NCBI GenBank assembly: GCA_964510375.1
Contig: CAZEBR010000002.1
Coordinates: 22,007 to 86,006 of the forward strand
Length of the DNA stretch: 64,000 nucleotides
Source: CAYLJV01 sp964510375
GTDB taxonomy: Archaea > Hadarchaeota > Hadarchaeia > Hadarchaeales > JAGGTB01
Reading direction: 5' to 3'
Shown: in pieces, positions 18,611 through 27,523 of the stretch
Layout: each line of letters begins with the position of its first letter
How positions within the stretch are numbered: position 1 is the stretch's first letter
Notes under the pieces: model-generated
What the model saw: only the letters and a program-made list of their open reading frames with translations
What the model was told of the DNA's origin: nothing
Databases searched by the model: none
Translations under genes and position numbers: made by a program

Positions 18611-18994
18611 CTAATTCTTCAAGACGAACTGTCCCTGCCAAGGGATATACCCGTGATGGGTCACGTGTAAATCTGCGATAACCGTATCGTAACCAGTCGG
18701 ATCATGAAAAGTGTGAGTGTTCGAATCCGAATCAAGAGTCTGAGCGAGAGTTCCGCCCGGATAATCGACCTTGAGAGTCGCTCCGTTGAGGGGTTCCCCG
18801 GACTGGGCGTCGAATACCTCTATGGTGAAATTTTCCCCCGTCTCGGACATCTCGGCCTCCACCTCCATGTCTCTCAACATGGTCCTGTCCGCAGTATTGA
18901 CGAATTGGGTAAGTATGCCCATCGACATGACACCCACCACGAGGGCGATAACTAGCTTCACGGGGACTCCCATGAGCTGTCCTTCCTGTCTCAT
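18611..18994 (-). CDS. Pilin-like protein with a carboxypeptidase-regulatory-like beta domain, first gene of the operon
   Basis: 127 residues. MRQEGQLMGVPVKLVIALVV is an acidic-Gly start followed by a transmembrane helix. The rest is a small Ig-like fold with the phrase EVFDAQSGEPLNGATLKV, as in carboxypeptidase-regulatory-like repeats of cell-surface proteins. A TTTAAA-type element (complement of 19026-19033) sits about 35 bases upstream of the ATG and is a plausible TATA box for the whole operon. Confidence 0.6.
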   Translation of the reverse strand: MRQEGQLMGVPVKLVIALVVGVMSMGILTQFVNTADRTMLRDMEVEAEMSETGENFTIEVFDAQSGEPLNGATLKVDYPGGTLAQTLDSDSNTHTFHDPTGYDTVIADLHVTHHGYIPWQGQFVLKN

Positions 18995-19064
18995 ACTGCT
19001 CCGTGAATGGATTGGAAGACGCAATTTTTTAAAGAGATAAAAAATCGGAAACCACTATCCGCTA

Positions 19065-19949
19065 CTACTCGAGCCTAGTAGTCAAGTACACGAGAATAAC
19101 GCCGACAACCCCAGAAATGACCGCTCCAAGGAGAGGAATAGAGGGCTCCACAAGGCTGATCTCCCCGGATATATTTTCCAACGGAAGCCTCAATGCACCC
19201 AACATGAGACCTGATAGAAAAAGCAACGTCCTTTTTCTGTAATTATCCAAAAGTCTCGAAATGATCCTAGGAAAAGTCAGCAGGCTGAGCACCGCACCAA
19301 CACCAAAAATTGCTATCTGAACCCAATAAACACGAAAGGACTTCAGGGTGGCCAGCATGTATTCGTACTGACCCAGAACCAGAACCATGAATGACCCCGA
19401 AATCCCGGGGAGCAACATTGCGCATATGGCCAGATAACCGGCAAAGAATATTATCGGAATAGAATGCTGATTCAGGACGCCTTCCAACCCCGTAAACCAT
19501 GCCGCAAAAACGAAGGACGCCAAACCGAATAATAAGGATATTAAATCCGGCTCTTCGACCCTCTTGTAAACAAATACGGCGGATGCAAGAATCAGGCCAA
19601 AGAAGAAGGAGGAAATATAAGCTAGATAATTTTCCCGTGCAAAAAGTATTACACGAGAGGCGATTAGAAAGGCCAAACCGATCCCGGCTCCCAGTGGCAA
19701 CAAGAACTCGAAGTCTATCGATGAAAACTTCCGCTTGGCCTCATCAAAATACTCTTTATCAAAGATAGCCCGGATGAGCGGAGGGATAAAACCCAAATCG
19801 ATCGACTCGAGAGCAAAGATTAACCGCTCGTATATACCCACTATGAGAGCAATGGTCCCCCCGGAAACTCCCGGGATTATATCGGCTAGCCCCATGGAAA
19901 TGCCTTTGACAAAAGTCTCGATCGGTCCGTCCTCTGAGTCATCCTCCAT
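19065..19949 (-). CDS. DUF368 family membrane protein (polyprenyl-phosphate transporter-like)
   Basis: A 294-residue membrane protein with eight or more helices. The N-terminal FVKGISMGLADIIPGVSGGT and mid-protein LLPGISGSFMVLVLGQYEY are the two PGxSG motifs diagnostic of DUF368. Bacterial members have been implicated in recycling of undecaprenyl phosphate across the membrane; the archaeal equivalent would be dolichyl phosphate used for N-glycosylation or surface sugars. That role here is inference. Confidence 0.85.
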   Translation of the reverse strand: MEDDSEDGPIETFVKGISMGLADIIPGVSGGTIALIVGIYERLIFALESIDLGFIPPLIRAIFDKEYFDEAKRKFSSIDFEFLLPLGAGIGLAFLIASRVILFARENYLAYISSFFFGLILASAVFVYKRVEEPDLISLLFGLASFVFAAWFTGLEGVLNQHSIPIIFFAGYLAICAMLLPGISGSFMVLVLGQYEYMLATLKSFRVYWVQIAIFGVGAVLSLLTFPRIISRLLDNYRKRTLLFLSGLMLGALRLPLENISGEISLVEPSIPLLGAVISGVVGVILVYLTTRLE

Positions 19950-20072
19950 CTTTTCAACAACCTAACCAAATATCAGACTTAGACCTAACCTTACTTCGGT
20001 AAGCTAGTAATATCAGTGTATCCATTGTGAACCACTCCCACCAAACATACTTCTCGGAACACGGGCCCGAAG

Positions 20073-21128
20073 CTAGAACAGCTTGTACCTCAGCAAGGCT
20101 CCTATCCCGCCCATTCTGGAAAACTGCTTCCCCGCGTCGTGTTCGGAACTAATCACTTCGACATCCCCTCCTTTGTTCCGGACCTTCTCCATGAGGGGTC
20201 TGACGCTTTCGCGTTCCTCCCTGAGAACGACGTCAGAAACCAACAACTTTTCCACGGCACCGGCCTCAGCAGCCTCCTCGACCTTTTCGATACCGTAAGT
20301 GGCCTTCCCCTCCTTCGAGACCCCTTCCATAAGCTCGTCCACGAGGGACGTCTCTTTCGAAGTCCTGTCCTCCCTAGAAACCCGCTCGACTATCCCCCTT
20401 TTAATTATCTCATTCAGTCCCGACCTACCGGTATGACTGGTGTTGCCCAAGTGGGTCTTCTCGGCGATATCGGGATAGTTTTCCTTCAAAAAGGAGTATA
20501 TATCCTTCTTGGTGAAACCCGGTCCAGCGACTATCACCGAAGATATATCCTTGTCCGCTACGTGGTTCTCGATGGTCGAACATATTTCGCCGTAATACTC
20601 GCTTTTCGAAGCCTCCCTATCGGAGTCGTACATCTTCCCAGACCTCGTGGAAGTTATCTCGCCAAGCTGCTGTAGACCGTACTGTCTGACCAGACCAAAG
20701 GTGGCCTCTTCATCGTCGACCGCAACCAACAAAACTATCGGTCTGTTGCTGGCCTTTCTAGCCTCCTCCAGTCTCTCGAGGTGATCGGACTCCCAACTAT
20801 CCTTGGCAAGAACAAACTTCGAATCGATACCTATATTTATGGTGTGATGATCGCCCAGATCCGTGCCCTTCACGATTTTCCCCAAAACTCTCAGCTTGTT
20901 CGAAAATTCCTGAAATTCCACCTCCTTCACTCGGACGGATAGCTTCATCCTCTTCTTTTCGCGGCGTTCGGACCTAATTTTGTCGTCATCCGACTGGGGA
21001 CGACGCCAAGTCGTGGCAGTTAAGACATCGCCGGGGGAAATTAAGTGCTGCAAATGCCAAAGATCGTTCAAGTTTTCCGTTCGAAGTTTTATTCTGTCAT
21101 TGTCCATATCCCTATAGATGATATACAA
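20073..21128 (-). CDS. pelA: mRNA surveillance protein Pelota (Dom34 homolog)
   Basis: A no-go decay and ribosome rescue factor that acts with aABCE1. The 351-residue protein begins LYIIYRDMDNDRIKLRTEN and NDLWHLQHLISPGDV, the standard Pelota N-terminal Sm-like domain. The central domain has SSVIVAGPGFTKKDIYSFL and the C-terminal domain ends FSRMGGIGALLRYKLF. The TTG at 21126-21128 with GGAGGTT (about 8 bases upstream) gives an N-terminus matching the family; the longer frame adds five codons, and the internal ATG would cut the first strand. Confidence 0.93.
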   Translation of the reverse strand: MYIIYRDMDNDRIKLRTENLNDLWHLQHLISPGDVLTATTWRRPQSDDDKIRSERREKKRMKLSVRVKEVEFQEFSNKLRVLGKIVKGTDLGDHHTINIGIDSKFVLAKDSWESDHLERLEEARKASNRPIVLLVAVDDEEATFGLVRQYGLQQLGEITSTRSGKMYDSDREASKSEYYGEICSTIENHVADKDISSVIVAGPGFTKKDIYSFLKENYPDIAEKTHLGNTSHTGRSGLNEIIKRGIVERVSREDRTSKETSLVDELMEGVSKEGKATYGIEKVEEAAEAGAVEKLLVSDVVLREERESVRPLMEKVRNKGGDVEVISSEHDAGKQFSRMGGIGALLRYKLF

Positions 21129-21217
21129 GCTCGCAACCTCCAATCCTGAAATTCATAGTCGGTAAATCCTGCCGTTAATTTTTATTCTCATACCCACCCT
21201 AAAAGTAAAGTGAGAAG

Positions 21218-21673
21218 ATGGTGACACAAGAAGTTATTCGGGTCAGGGATGCGGAACCTGACGATTTACAGGCTATATATAAAATCGCGCAGAATTCCTT
21301 CAAGGACCCCTATCCTCTAAGATTGCTCAAACACATTCACAGTACCGATCCGGAAGGATTCCTAAAGGCCGAAATAAAGGGAAAGATAGTGGGGTACATA
21401 ATAGGAATCATTAGATGGGGAAATATGGGGCACATACTGGCTATCGCCGTGGACGAGTCCCATCGGAGAGAAGGCATAGGCTCTGCCCTAATCATGAACG
21501 CCCTCAATAGGCTAGACGAAAATGGTGCCAACAGAGCGAAGCTGGAAGTCCGAGTGAGTAACGATCCCGCTATTAACTTCTACAAGAAAATCGGGTTCGA
21601 AGCCCAAAAGACCGTGCCGGGATACTACTCGGACGGGGAAGCCGCCATCAGCATGGAGTACAAGTTCGATTAG
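21218..21673 (+). CDS. rimI: Ribosomal-protein-S18-alanine N-acetyltransferase-like (RimI family)
   Basis: A 151-residue GNAT acetyltransferase. Motif A reads HILAIAVDESHRREGIGSAL (acetyl-CoA loop RREGIG) and motif B has LEVRVSNDPAINFYKKIGF. This is the archaeal RimI/Ard1-like group that acetylates protein N-termini. It is divergent from pelota and convergent with dnaG (3-base gap). Confidence 0.88.
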   Translation: MVTQEVIRVRDAEPDDLQAIYKIAQNSFKDPYPLRLLKHIHSTDPEGFLKAEIKGKIVGYIIGIIRWGNMGHILAIAVDESHRREGIGSALIMNALNRLDENGANRAKLEVRVSNDPAINFYKKIGFEAQKTVPGYYSDGEAAISMEYKFD

Positions 21674-21676
21674 AAC

Positions 21677-22792
21677 CTACAGATCCTCGGGTGTCAGTGT
21701 CTCGGTTTTTTCAGGCTCGTTTTTCAGCTTCTTTCGAACTCCAACCAAATACTTCAGGCCCTTCTCTTCGGCAAGATCGGCCAAATTCTGCGTTATAATC
21801 CCATCGAAAACAATGGCATAGACATCGTCCTTTTCTTCGAGTTCGCTGGAAAGATTCCTTACCTTGATCTCCTCCATCTCTTCCAAATCCTTGTCCAATA
21901 GCTTTGCTTTGGTAGTCGTCTTCAGTTCGTCGAGCAAATCTCCCAACTTTTCCGTTTCGCTTTCTTCATCTTCTTTGTCGGACTTTGTCGAGGCCTTCTC
22001 GGCCGGGTACTTATCCTTGAGAGCTTCCCTTATCTCCTCGCCGGAAAGGTCTTCGACGGTCTTGCCCTCGGGGGCTCTGGCCACGTAATCCAAGTCGGCA
22101 ACCTGAAACAGTTCCTTGAGAATCAAATCTCCGCCTCTATCTCCGTCCAAAAAAGCTGTCGATGTTTTATTCTTAGTTATCTCTGAAATTACGGGTGGAG
22201 CGCTCGTTCCTTCTATTGCAACGGTATTTTTAATCCCGTTCTCGAGAAGATTGATGACATCCGAACGCCCCTCGACTATTATTATTGCATCGGATCTGGA
22301 AGCTGTCGGACCAGCCGGTAGTCCTTTGTACTTTTTGACGTCCTTGCCCTTGCTGGAACCTTTCTTTCTCCCCTTGGAAGACTCAGCCTCTTCGGCCTCG
22401 TCGATCTCGCTGACAAGTTCTTTGGCCCTCTCTTGTATAAACTGTCTTTTCGCTTCCCTCGTATCCTGAATTTGATCTATTTTTATTTCCGCTTCGCAGG
22501 GACCTACCCTATCGATGGTCTCAAGAGCAGCACCTATCATCGCCGTCTCATTTTTATCCAAACTGGAAGGTATTGAAATAGCTCCCTTAGACTTCCCGCT
22601 TTCGGATCTTACGTTCACGTTGATTCTTCCTATCTTGCCACTCTTCTGTAATTCCCGCAAATCCAGATCGTTCTCTAGAACACCCTCGGTCTGACCAAAA
22701 ACCGCGCCAACGACATCAGGCCTTTCTACGACTCCATCGGTCTTGATAGAAGCCTTTATGAGATATTTGGTTGAACTATCATCCTTCGACAT
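21677..22792 (-). CDS. dnaG: Archaeal DnaG primase / exosome-associated DnaG
   Basis: 371 residues. The N-terminus (KYLIKASIKTDGVVERPDVV, VFGQTEGVLENDLDLRELQ) is the conserved archaeal DnaG start. The Toprim domain has IIIVEGRSDVINLL and FLDGDRGGDL, with the catalytic Glu and DxD. A charged linker (SSKGRKKGSSKGKDVKK) precedes Toprim. Archaeal DnaG is found with the exosome and has low primase activity. No exosome genes adjoin it here. Confidence 0.93.
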   Translation of the reverse strand: MSKDDSSTKYLIKASIKTDGVVERPDVVGAVFGQTEGVLENDLDLRELQKSGKIGRINVNVRSESGKSKGAISIPSSLDKNETAMIGAALETIDRVGPCEAEIKIDQIQDTREAKRQFIQERAKELVSEIDEAEEAESSKGRKKGSSKGKDVKKYKGLPAGPTASRSDAIIIVEGRSDVINLLENGIKNTVAIEGTSAPPVISEITKNKTSTAFLDGDRGGDLILKELFQVADLDYVARAPEGKTVEDLSGEEIREALKDKYPAEKASTKSDKEDEESETEKLGDLLDELKTTTKAKLLDKDLEEMEEIKVRNLSSELEEKDDVYAIVFDGIITQNLADLAEEKGLKYLVGVRKKLKNEPEKTETLTPEDL

Positions 22793-23331
22793 ATTCTAAC
22801 CTCCTTTTAAACTCTTCAAGTGGTAACAGGTCTATTCGTATTTCCTATACACTCCCTCTCGGGGAAAAGCCAGATGAGCTTGATGAGTGATTCTGGCTTC
22901 TGATTAGGTGATTCAAAAAAACTTTTCCATCCGAGAATAAAAATCCTACGGTCGCTAAACAAAATGCTTAAAACCAAATTTCTTCCTATAGTGACAAATG
23001 CCGTAATTGCATAAGCCATTATCCCAGAAGGGCTCAAATACTGGCCGAAGTTATCTAGCCTAAGGAAAAACCACGTAACGCCCGGAGAACAGAATCCCTT
23101 AGCTCGCGAAGCTCCTGTGCCCCATCGAAAATCAATCAAATCTCACTTTCGAAAGAATCCCTATTTTGACTCCGCCAATCCGACAAAAGTTGCACTTAAA
23201 GTTCAACTAGATAATAAAAAGACTAACTCAGTGGAGGTCATGAAAACGATCAAGACATTTCAATATCAAAAGATAATATGTATTCCCCTCGACCGACCTT
23301 AAAAATTATTGTAGAAGAGAGAGGGAAAAGG
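22793..23331. other. 539-base intergenic region without a supported gene
   Basis: Lies between dnaG and the dolichol-kinase-like gene. A 107-codon minus-strand frame at 22816-23139 lacks a ribosome binding site and shows no recognisable family. A GGAGG motif before an ATG at 23241 opens a frame of only 20 codons. An A/T-rich TATA-like element at about 23299-23308 probably drives the 23332 gene. I see no tRNA, repeat or terminator I would defend. Confidence 0.5.
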
Positions 23332-23976
23332 ATGAAGAAAAAGGAGATAAAAAGACAGATTTTTCACGCCGGAATGGGTATATTTACGGCATATCTTATT
23401 TACTCCGGTTTAGTCGAAAAAATAGGCGCTCAAGGCCCTCTCTCAGAGTTAAAATTTCTCCCCGTCCTATCGAGGCCTTTCCTAGTAACGCTAATTATCT
23501 GCTCCGTCATAATTCTCATTTCAAAAGTGACTAAAATACCCGGCATAGATTGGATCTTGAAAAATTTTGAACGTCCATCCGATAGGAAGGAGTTTCCAGG
23601 CAGGGGATTTTTCTTTTCAATATTAGCGATTACCATTCTTTCATTGTTTTTCGAAACCTCCACGGTAGGAGCTTCGCTGCTAATACTCTCCTTAGGTGAT
23701 TCGACTTCTCACTTAGTAGGAAAAAAATTCGGGAAAACAAAACATCCGCTCAGCGAGAGCAAGAAACTGGAGGGGAATTTTATCGGAGCGATCATAGCTG
23801 GATTCGGGGCTTCAATATTTATTAACCCTCTTATTGCATTCATAGCCGCATTTATAGCGATGTTTATCGAAGGAATAGAATTGGGAGATAGATCAGAAAA
23901 GATTTTAGAAGACAATTTGGTGGTAACCATCGTGGCCGGAATTATCATCACCACGCTGAAAATGTTAATTCCCTAA
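23332..23976 (+). CDS. Dolichol kinase / phosphatidate cytidylyltransferase-like membrane protein
   Basis: A 214-residue membrane protein with about six helices. The start used is the ATG with a GAGGG motif 8 bases upstream. The conserved block FERPSDRKEFPGRGFFFSIL, then LSLGDSTSHLVGKKFGK and SKKLEGNFIGAIIAG matches the SEC59/DGK1/VTE5 family of CTP-dependent lipid kinases. In archaea such a protein may phosphorylate polyprenols for glycosylation or take part in ether lipid synthesis; which is not decidable here. Confidence 0.78.
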   Translation: MKKKEIKRQIFHAGMGIFTAYLIYSGLVEKIGAQGPLSELKFLPVLSRPFLVTLIICSVIILISKVTKIPGIDWILKNFERPSDRKEFPGRGFFFSILAITILSLFFETSTVGASLLILSLGDSTSHLVGKKFGKTKHPLSESKKLEGNFIGAIIAGFGASIFINPLIAFIAAFIAMFIEGIELGDRSEKILEDNLVVTIVAGIIITTLKMLIP

Positions 23977-24002
23977 AATTTTTGAAAAAGAAATTGAATA
24001 TG

Positions 24003-24437
24003 CTAATCCTCATAATAGCTTCGAAAATCCGAAAGGCTTTCGGAATGGGACTCTCGTTCCGAACGAACGAAACTAGAAACACCCTCTACGTCCTTAACCG
24101 CCTTCCTGACGTAGCTCCTAAGTTTGTCCCTGAGATCGGAAAGGACGGTAAAGCCCAATTTCTGTAATTGTTTCTTGCAGAATAACGCCAATTTTTCTCC
24201 ATTTCGGTCGAAATCGGTCAATATTATGACTTCATCATGACCGGACAGGTCCTCCAAGGAGTTCAAGGGACTTCTCCCGCCGGACGGAACATGGTAAATT
24301 GGGCCCGAAACTCCCAACTCTCGAAGGGCCTTCTCGTCCTTCTTACCTTCCACGATAATAGCTACCCCCTCATTGGACCTCTCCCTTATCCGATCCAAGG
24401 TTCTTTCCAGTTTTTCAAACGTTTCTGAGTCCAACAT
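24003..24437 (-). CDS. Small Toprim domain protein (archaeal RNase M5-like)
   Basis: 144 residues consisting mostly of one Toprim domain: AIIVEGKKDEKALRELGVSG with the catalytic Glu, and VIILTDFDRNGEKLA with the DxD-type pair. Archaeal small Toprim proteins resemble ribonuclease M5 and the DnaG Toprim; function unproven. It is divergent from the phosphoribosyltransferase gene. Confidence 0.8.
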   Translation of the reverse strand: MLDSETFEKLERTLDRIRERSNEGVAIIVEGKKDEKALRELGVSGPIYHVPSGGRSPLNSLEDLSGHDEVIILTDFDRNGEKLALFCKKQLQKLGFTVLSDLRDKLRSYVRKAVKDVEGVSSFVRSERESHSESLSDFRSYYED

Positions 24438-24526
24438 GGTACCATTAGAGGAACAGTTCTTACCTCCACATTCCCCCAGAAAGCCTTATAGAACTGTATC
24501 TTATTTTATGCTCTGGGGATTAAAAA

Positions 24527-25006
24527 TTGGACCCAGAGTGCCTAAGCTGGCACGACGCAGAAAAAGCCCTTGAAGCTCTCGCCATCTCCATTAAGGAGGA
24601 CTATGACCCCGACGTATTAGTAGGGATATCCCGAGGTGGTCTGATACCCACGGTAAGGCTGTCTCACATGCTCAATGACCTGAGCATGAGAGTAATTCAC
24701 GTGAAATTTTATGAAAACGTAGACGAAACGATGGAAGAACCGGAGATAACCGGAACTAACATCGGAAAACTGGAGGGAAAGGTTCTTATCGTCGACGACG
24801 TGGCCGACACGGGAAGCACGTTGGAAGCAGTCCTCGACTACATAGATGACAAAGTAACAGGAAAACTAAAAATTTGCACAATCGCATACAAGCCCAGATC
24901 CAGTATCAAACCCGACTACTACGTGTACGAGACTGAAAAGTGGATTATATTCCCTTGGGAAGAAGCCCCCATCAAGAAAAAAGCGGAGCAGGAAAATCAT
25001 CAGTAG
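24527..25006 (+). CDS. Purine phosphoribosyltransferase (Hpt/xanthine-guanine type)
   Basis: A 159-residue type I PRTase: the PRPP loop is VLIVDDVADTGST (about 86-98) and an upstream strand has LVGISRGGLIPTVRLSHML. The short form with DPDVLVGISRGG resembles archaeal and bacterial hypoxanthine/guanine/xanthine PRTases in purine salvage. The start is a TTG, with a likely TATA element (CTTATTTTATG, about 24498-24508) about 25 bases upstream of it, suggesting a leaderless mRNA. The 3' end overlaps carS by 7 bases on the other strand. Confidence 0.85.
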   Translation: MDPECLSWHDAEKALEALAISIKEDYDPDVLVGISRGGLIPTVRLSHMLNDLSMRVIHVKFYENVDETMEEPEITGTNIGKLEGKVLIVDDVADTGSTLEAVLDYIDDKVTGKLKICTIAYKPRSSIKPDYYVYETEKWIIFPWEEAPIKKKAEQENHQ

Positions 25007-25503
25007 GGCTCGGACTTCAAACCGGCTTTATACCCCAGTACATTGGTTCCGATATGTATCAGGGGAGTCAGCAAAAGCAACACAGTCACCTTGTCCCACC
25101 CCGGAAACATGCGAAGGGAGCCTACCAAAAGAGCGAATACTATAAACTCGAGTTGATCCAACACCGGCATGGGCTCCCCTCTGGCTAGTCCGCATCGTCT
25201 TTTCACGAAACTGCCAATTAAATCTCCAAAAAGCGCACCAACGGAAAGCAGTACCGCGACTTCCCATCCGCCGGGGCGACCCCAATAAAAACTTTGTATG
25301 AACCCGATTAGGGTTCCTCCCAAGAGGCCAGCCACGAGTCCCCTAACGGTCTTTCCATCGCCCAAAATTCTATTCCCATCCGGCATCTTCTTATTGAAAT
25401 CGACTGGGAAGCCACCGCCCAGAACCACCGGAGTCGCATTTGCCACGTAGGCAGGCAAAATGAACCAGACAGCATTACAGATTATGTTAAGTAATTCATA
25501 CAT
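25000..25503 (-). CDS. carS: CDP-archaeol synthase
   Basis: A 167-residue membrane enzyme that transfers CMP from CTP to unsaturated archaetidic acid in ether-lipid synthesis. The family block is clear: NATPVVLGGGFPVDF, GDGKTVRGLVAGLLGG, GALFGDLIGSFVKRR and PVLDQLEFIVFALLVG. Five transmembrane segments fit the CarS structure. The gene supports an archaeal membrane. Confidence 0.93.
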   Translation of the reverse strand: MYELLNIICNAVWFILPAYVANATPVVLGGGFPVDFNKKMPDGNRILGDGKTVRGLVAGLLGGTLIGFIQSFYWGRPGGWEVAVLLSVGALFGDLIGSFVKRRCGLARGEPMPVLDQLEFIVFALLVGSLRMFPGWDKVTVLLLLTPLIHIGTNVLGYKAGLKSEPY

Positions 25504-25565
25504 TCACAATCTTACTCTCCAGGTGTTTCTCGATAATTTCCATATGCTTCTAGAACTTATACCCC

Positions 25566-25697
25566 CTAGGGATAGGAGGATTCAAATAATCTCTTGAACG
25601 ACCTTTCGGTGTATCCGACAAGGCTAAAGAGCTTTTCCCACTCCGGTGTTTCGAATAGTATTCCCAAAAAAACAAGGGAGACTACTGAACTTATCAC
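25566..25697 (-). CDS. Possible small membrane protein (43 aa)
   Basis: A short open frame from a GTG (complement of 25695-25697) to TAG. It encodes a hydrophobic stretch ISSVVSLVFLGILF, then EWEKLFSLVGYTERSFKRLFES, an amphipathic tail. A TATA-like element about 20-25 bases upstream would give a leaderless transcript. There is no other gene in this 242-base gap. No homology can be claimed, so this is a candidate only. Confidence 0.35.
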   Translation of the reverse strand: MISSVVSLVFLGILFETPEWEKLFSLVGYTERSFKRLFESSYP

Positions 25698-25745
25698 CGG
25701 CCGCGCTTAAGCACATTAAACTAAGATCAAGTAATGATCATTACC

Positions 25746-26819
25746 TCAGGAACGTTCGGAAACCTGCAGGATCTTTGGATCTAGACCCTTCACCTCGGCA
25801 GCGGTGCCCACTTTAGTCTCGGAACCACTCGCGGCCTCCCAGAACTTCCTCGTCCTCTCCTTGTACTTCTCGTCTCTGAGAAGATGGTGATCGTAGATGA
25901 AGGTGTCGATTTCGGCCTCCCTCAAAATCCGGACGGCGTTATCGATGGCCCTATCAAGATTCGTCCTGTTCAGCATATACCCGTAGAGATAGGTAGCCGG
26001 ACCGTCCATAATGAGATAATCCGGGTCCTTCTCGATTATCCAATCCGCATAGTCCTCTATAGTCGGCCCTTGAATGTCCGACGTGTGAAGAAACACGCAT
26101 CCCGATCCGTCCGTCACGGTGGTGGCGAATACCCATCCCGTCTGAGAATACTCGATTCCGTGAAAAAGAGGGTCGGAAAATTCAATTCTAGTATCGCCTT
26201 CCTGAAGTTCCCTACCCTCTGCAAATTTTACGGGTACCGACAGGTCAGGTTCCCCTATCCAAGTTTCACCGCTCCACTTGCTGGACCAACTTTCAAATCT
26301 ACCGCTCCACTTATCCAAAAGCTCGTTCCTGCGTTCCTGATAATCCCCGAAATCCTTGTTCATCGCTCGAGAAAGGCCTGGCACCGGGTCCTCAAATTTC
26401 TTGGTTTGGGGATTTACTTCGAGCTGGTCGAAGGATTCTCCCTCGAAAATCGAGCACAGTGCCCCTATAAACTCCCTGGCCCTGTCCCACTGCGAGTTGT
26501 TTATCCACCTATTGGGGTCCTTAATCCACAGTTTCGACCCCCCGAAGAGGGAAGCGCTATCGAAGTGATCAAAATCGGGTAGGAAATGGTGATCGTAATG
26601 ATAATGGCTGATAACGACATGCTCGGCATCCTCCCCCGCCTCCTGGATCCTCCTCCGCGCCTTGTTCCTATATTCTATCTTCTGGCTATCGGACATTGGA
26701 TAACTGGGTTGCATGGCCGCTGCGCCGGGATCGATCAGGACCGAGGACTCTTCCGTTTCAACCCTCGTGCAGGTACTCTTGGCTCCCATCGAATCAAACC
26801 ATATCGGCTCCACTTCCAC
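25746..26819 (-). CDS. UPF0282 family metallo-beta-lactamase-fold protein
   Basis: About 357 residues. It begins VEPIWFDSMGAKSTCTRVET and SSVLIDPGAAAM, then VVISHYHYDHHFLP with the HxHxDH motif, and further on FLHTSDIQGPT and DYLIMDGPATYL, all as in archaeal UPF0282 proteins. The GTG at 26817-26819 gives the expected N-terminus EVEPIWFDS; longer frames have no family support. The function of the family is not known; metal-dependent hydrolysis is inferred from the fold. Confidence 0.82.
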   Translation of the reverse strand: MEVEPIWFDSMGAKSTCTRVETEESSVLIDPGAAAMQPSYPMSDSQKIEYRNKARRRIQEAGEDAEHVVISHYHYDHHFLPDFDHFDSASLFGGSKLWIKDPNRWINNSQWDRAREFIGALCSIFEGESFDQLEVNPQTKKFEDPVPGLSRAMNKDFGDYQERRNELLDKWSGRFESWSSKWSGETWIGEPDLSVPVKFAEGRELQEGDTRIEFSDPLFHGIEYSQTGWVFATTVTDGSGCVFLHTSDIQGPTIEDYADWIIEKDPDYLIMDGPATYLYGYMLNRTNLDRAIDNAVRILREAEIDTFIYDHHLLRDEKYKERTRKFWEAASGSETKVGTAAEVKGLDPKILQVSERS

Positions 26820-26909
26820 AAAAATCGCCAAAACGAGGTTGAACACCCGAACATAAGTCATTTGTGAATTCGAAATCTTTATTTTTGTTACACCCATAAC
26901 AAAAAGCCG

Positions 26910-27470
26910 ATGCAAGTCGACAAGAAAATTTTGGCAAGAGTCTACAGCTTCGACCTCCAGTTCGAAGGTGGAAAAAGAACTAGCTTTTACAGAAAGCTGT
27001 TTGGATTCAAGTCTAAAACCACACGGGAAAACAAAAAAGGAGAGGAAAAAGTCTACGAGAATTTTTACCCAGGAATACTTACGCCGATACCCCATCTGAG
27101 ACTCGGGAAAAGCGTCATCGCCGTGCCGAAGACGGCCGAAGGGAAAATGGACGAGTTTTTCGAGAATTCAAGGTGGGGCCCGATCGACCTGTATTCCTTC
27201 GACGGCATTATTCCCTCCCGAGACAGACATAAGGCGATGAAAGAGACCATGAAGCGGGTAGAAATAAGGAAGGATAGGACCCTTGAATCCGAGTTAGAGT
27301 CCCTCCTCTCACTTCATTCTAAAGGACAACTCGAATCGGCAGAAAAGCCCAGAGTCAGAAGAGTATTGGAAGAAGCGAAAAGGCTGATGAAGCACGATTG
27401 GACCGAAAATTCCGAGTTTTCTGAAGATCTGAAGAACAGGATAGAACCGTTAGAGAAATGGATCTCCTAG
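26910..27470 (+). CDS. Hypothetical protein (186 aa)
   Basis: I do not recognise this protein. It is basic at the N-terminus (ILARVYSFDLQFEGGKRTSF, RKLFGFKSKTTRENKKGE) and acidic/helical at the C-terminus from about residue 115. A segment with YENFYPGILTPIPHLRLGKS and VIAVPKTAEGKMDEFFE looks well formed and codon use matches the neighbours, so it is probably real. Divergent from UPF0282 across 90 bases with A/T-rich promoter-like sequence. Confidence 0.6.
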   Translation: MQVDKKILARVYSFDLQFEGGKRTSFYRKLFGFKSKTTRENKKGEEKVYENFYPGILTPIPHLRLGKSVIAVPKTAEGKMDEFFENSRWGPIDLYSFDGIIPSRDRHKAMKETMKRVEIRKDRTLESELESLLSLHSKGQLESAEKPRVRRVLEEAKRLMKHDWTENSEFSEDLKNRIEPLEKWIS

Positions 27471-27523
27471 TTTGATGGACTGCCTCATATTACTAGCCAG
27501 CCATCATTATCCGAATCTATTCT

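Noticed and set aside
22868..22906. C/D-box-like elements (TGATGAG and CTGA) suggesting a guide RNA
   Set aside because: Only loosely matching boxes and no C'/D' pair or guide target identified.
22816..23139. Minus-strand open frame of 107 codons in the dnaG downstream gap
   Set aside because: No ribosome binding site, no recognisable family; composition is hydrophobic in patches but not convincing. Left as intergenic.
23241..23302. GGAGG followed by ATG and a 20-codon frame
   Set aside because: Too short and without any other sign of coding; the motif may be chance.
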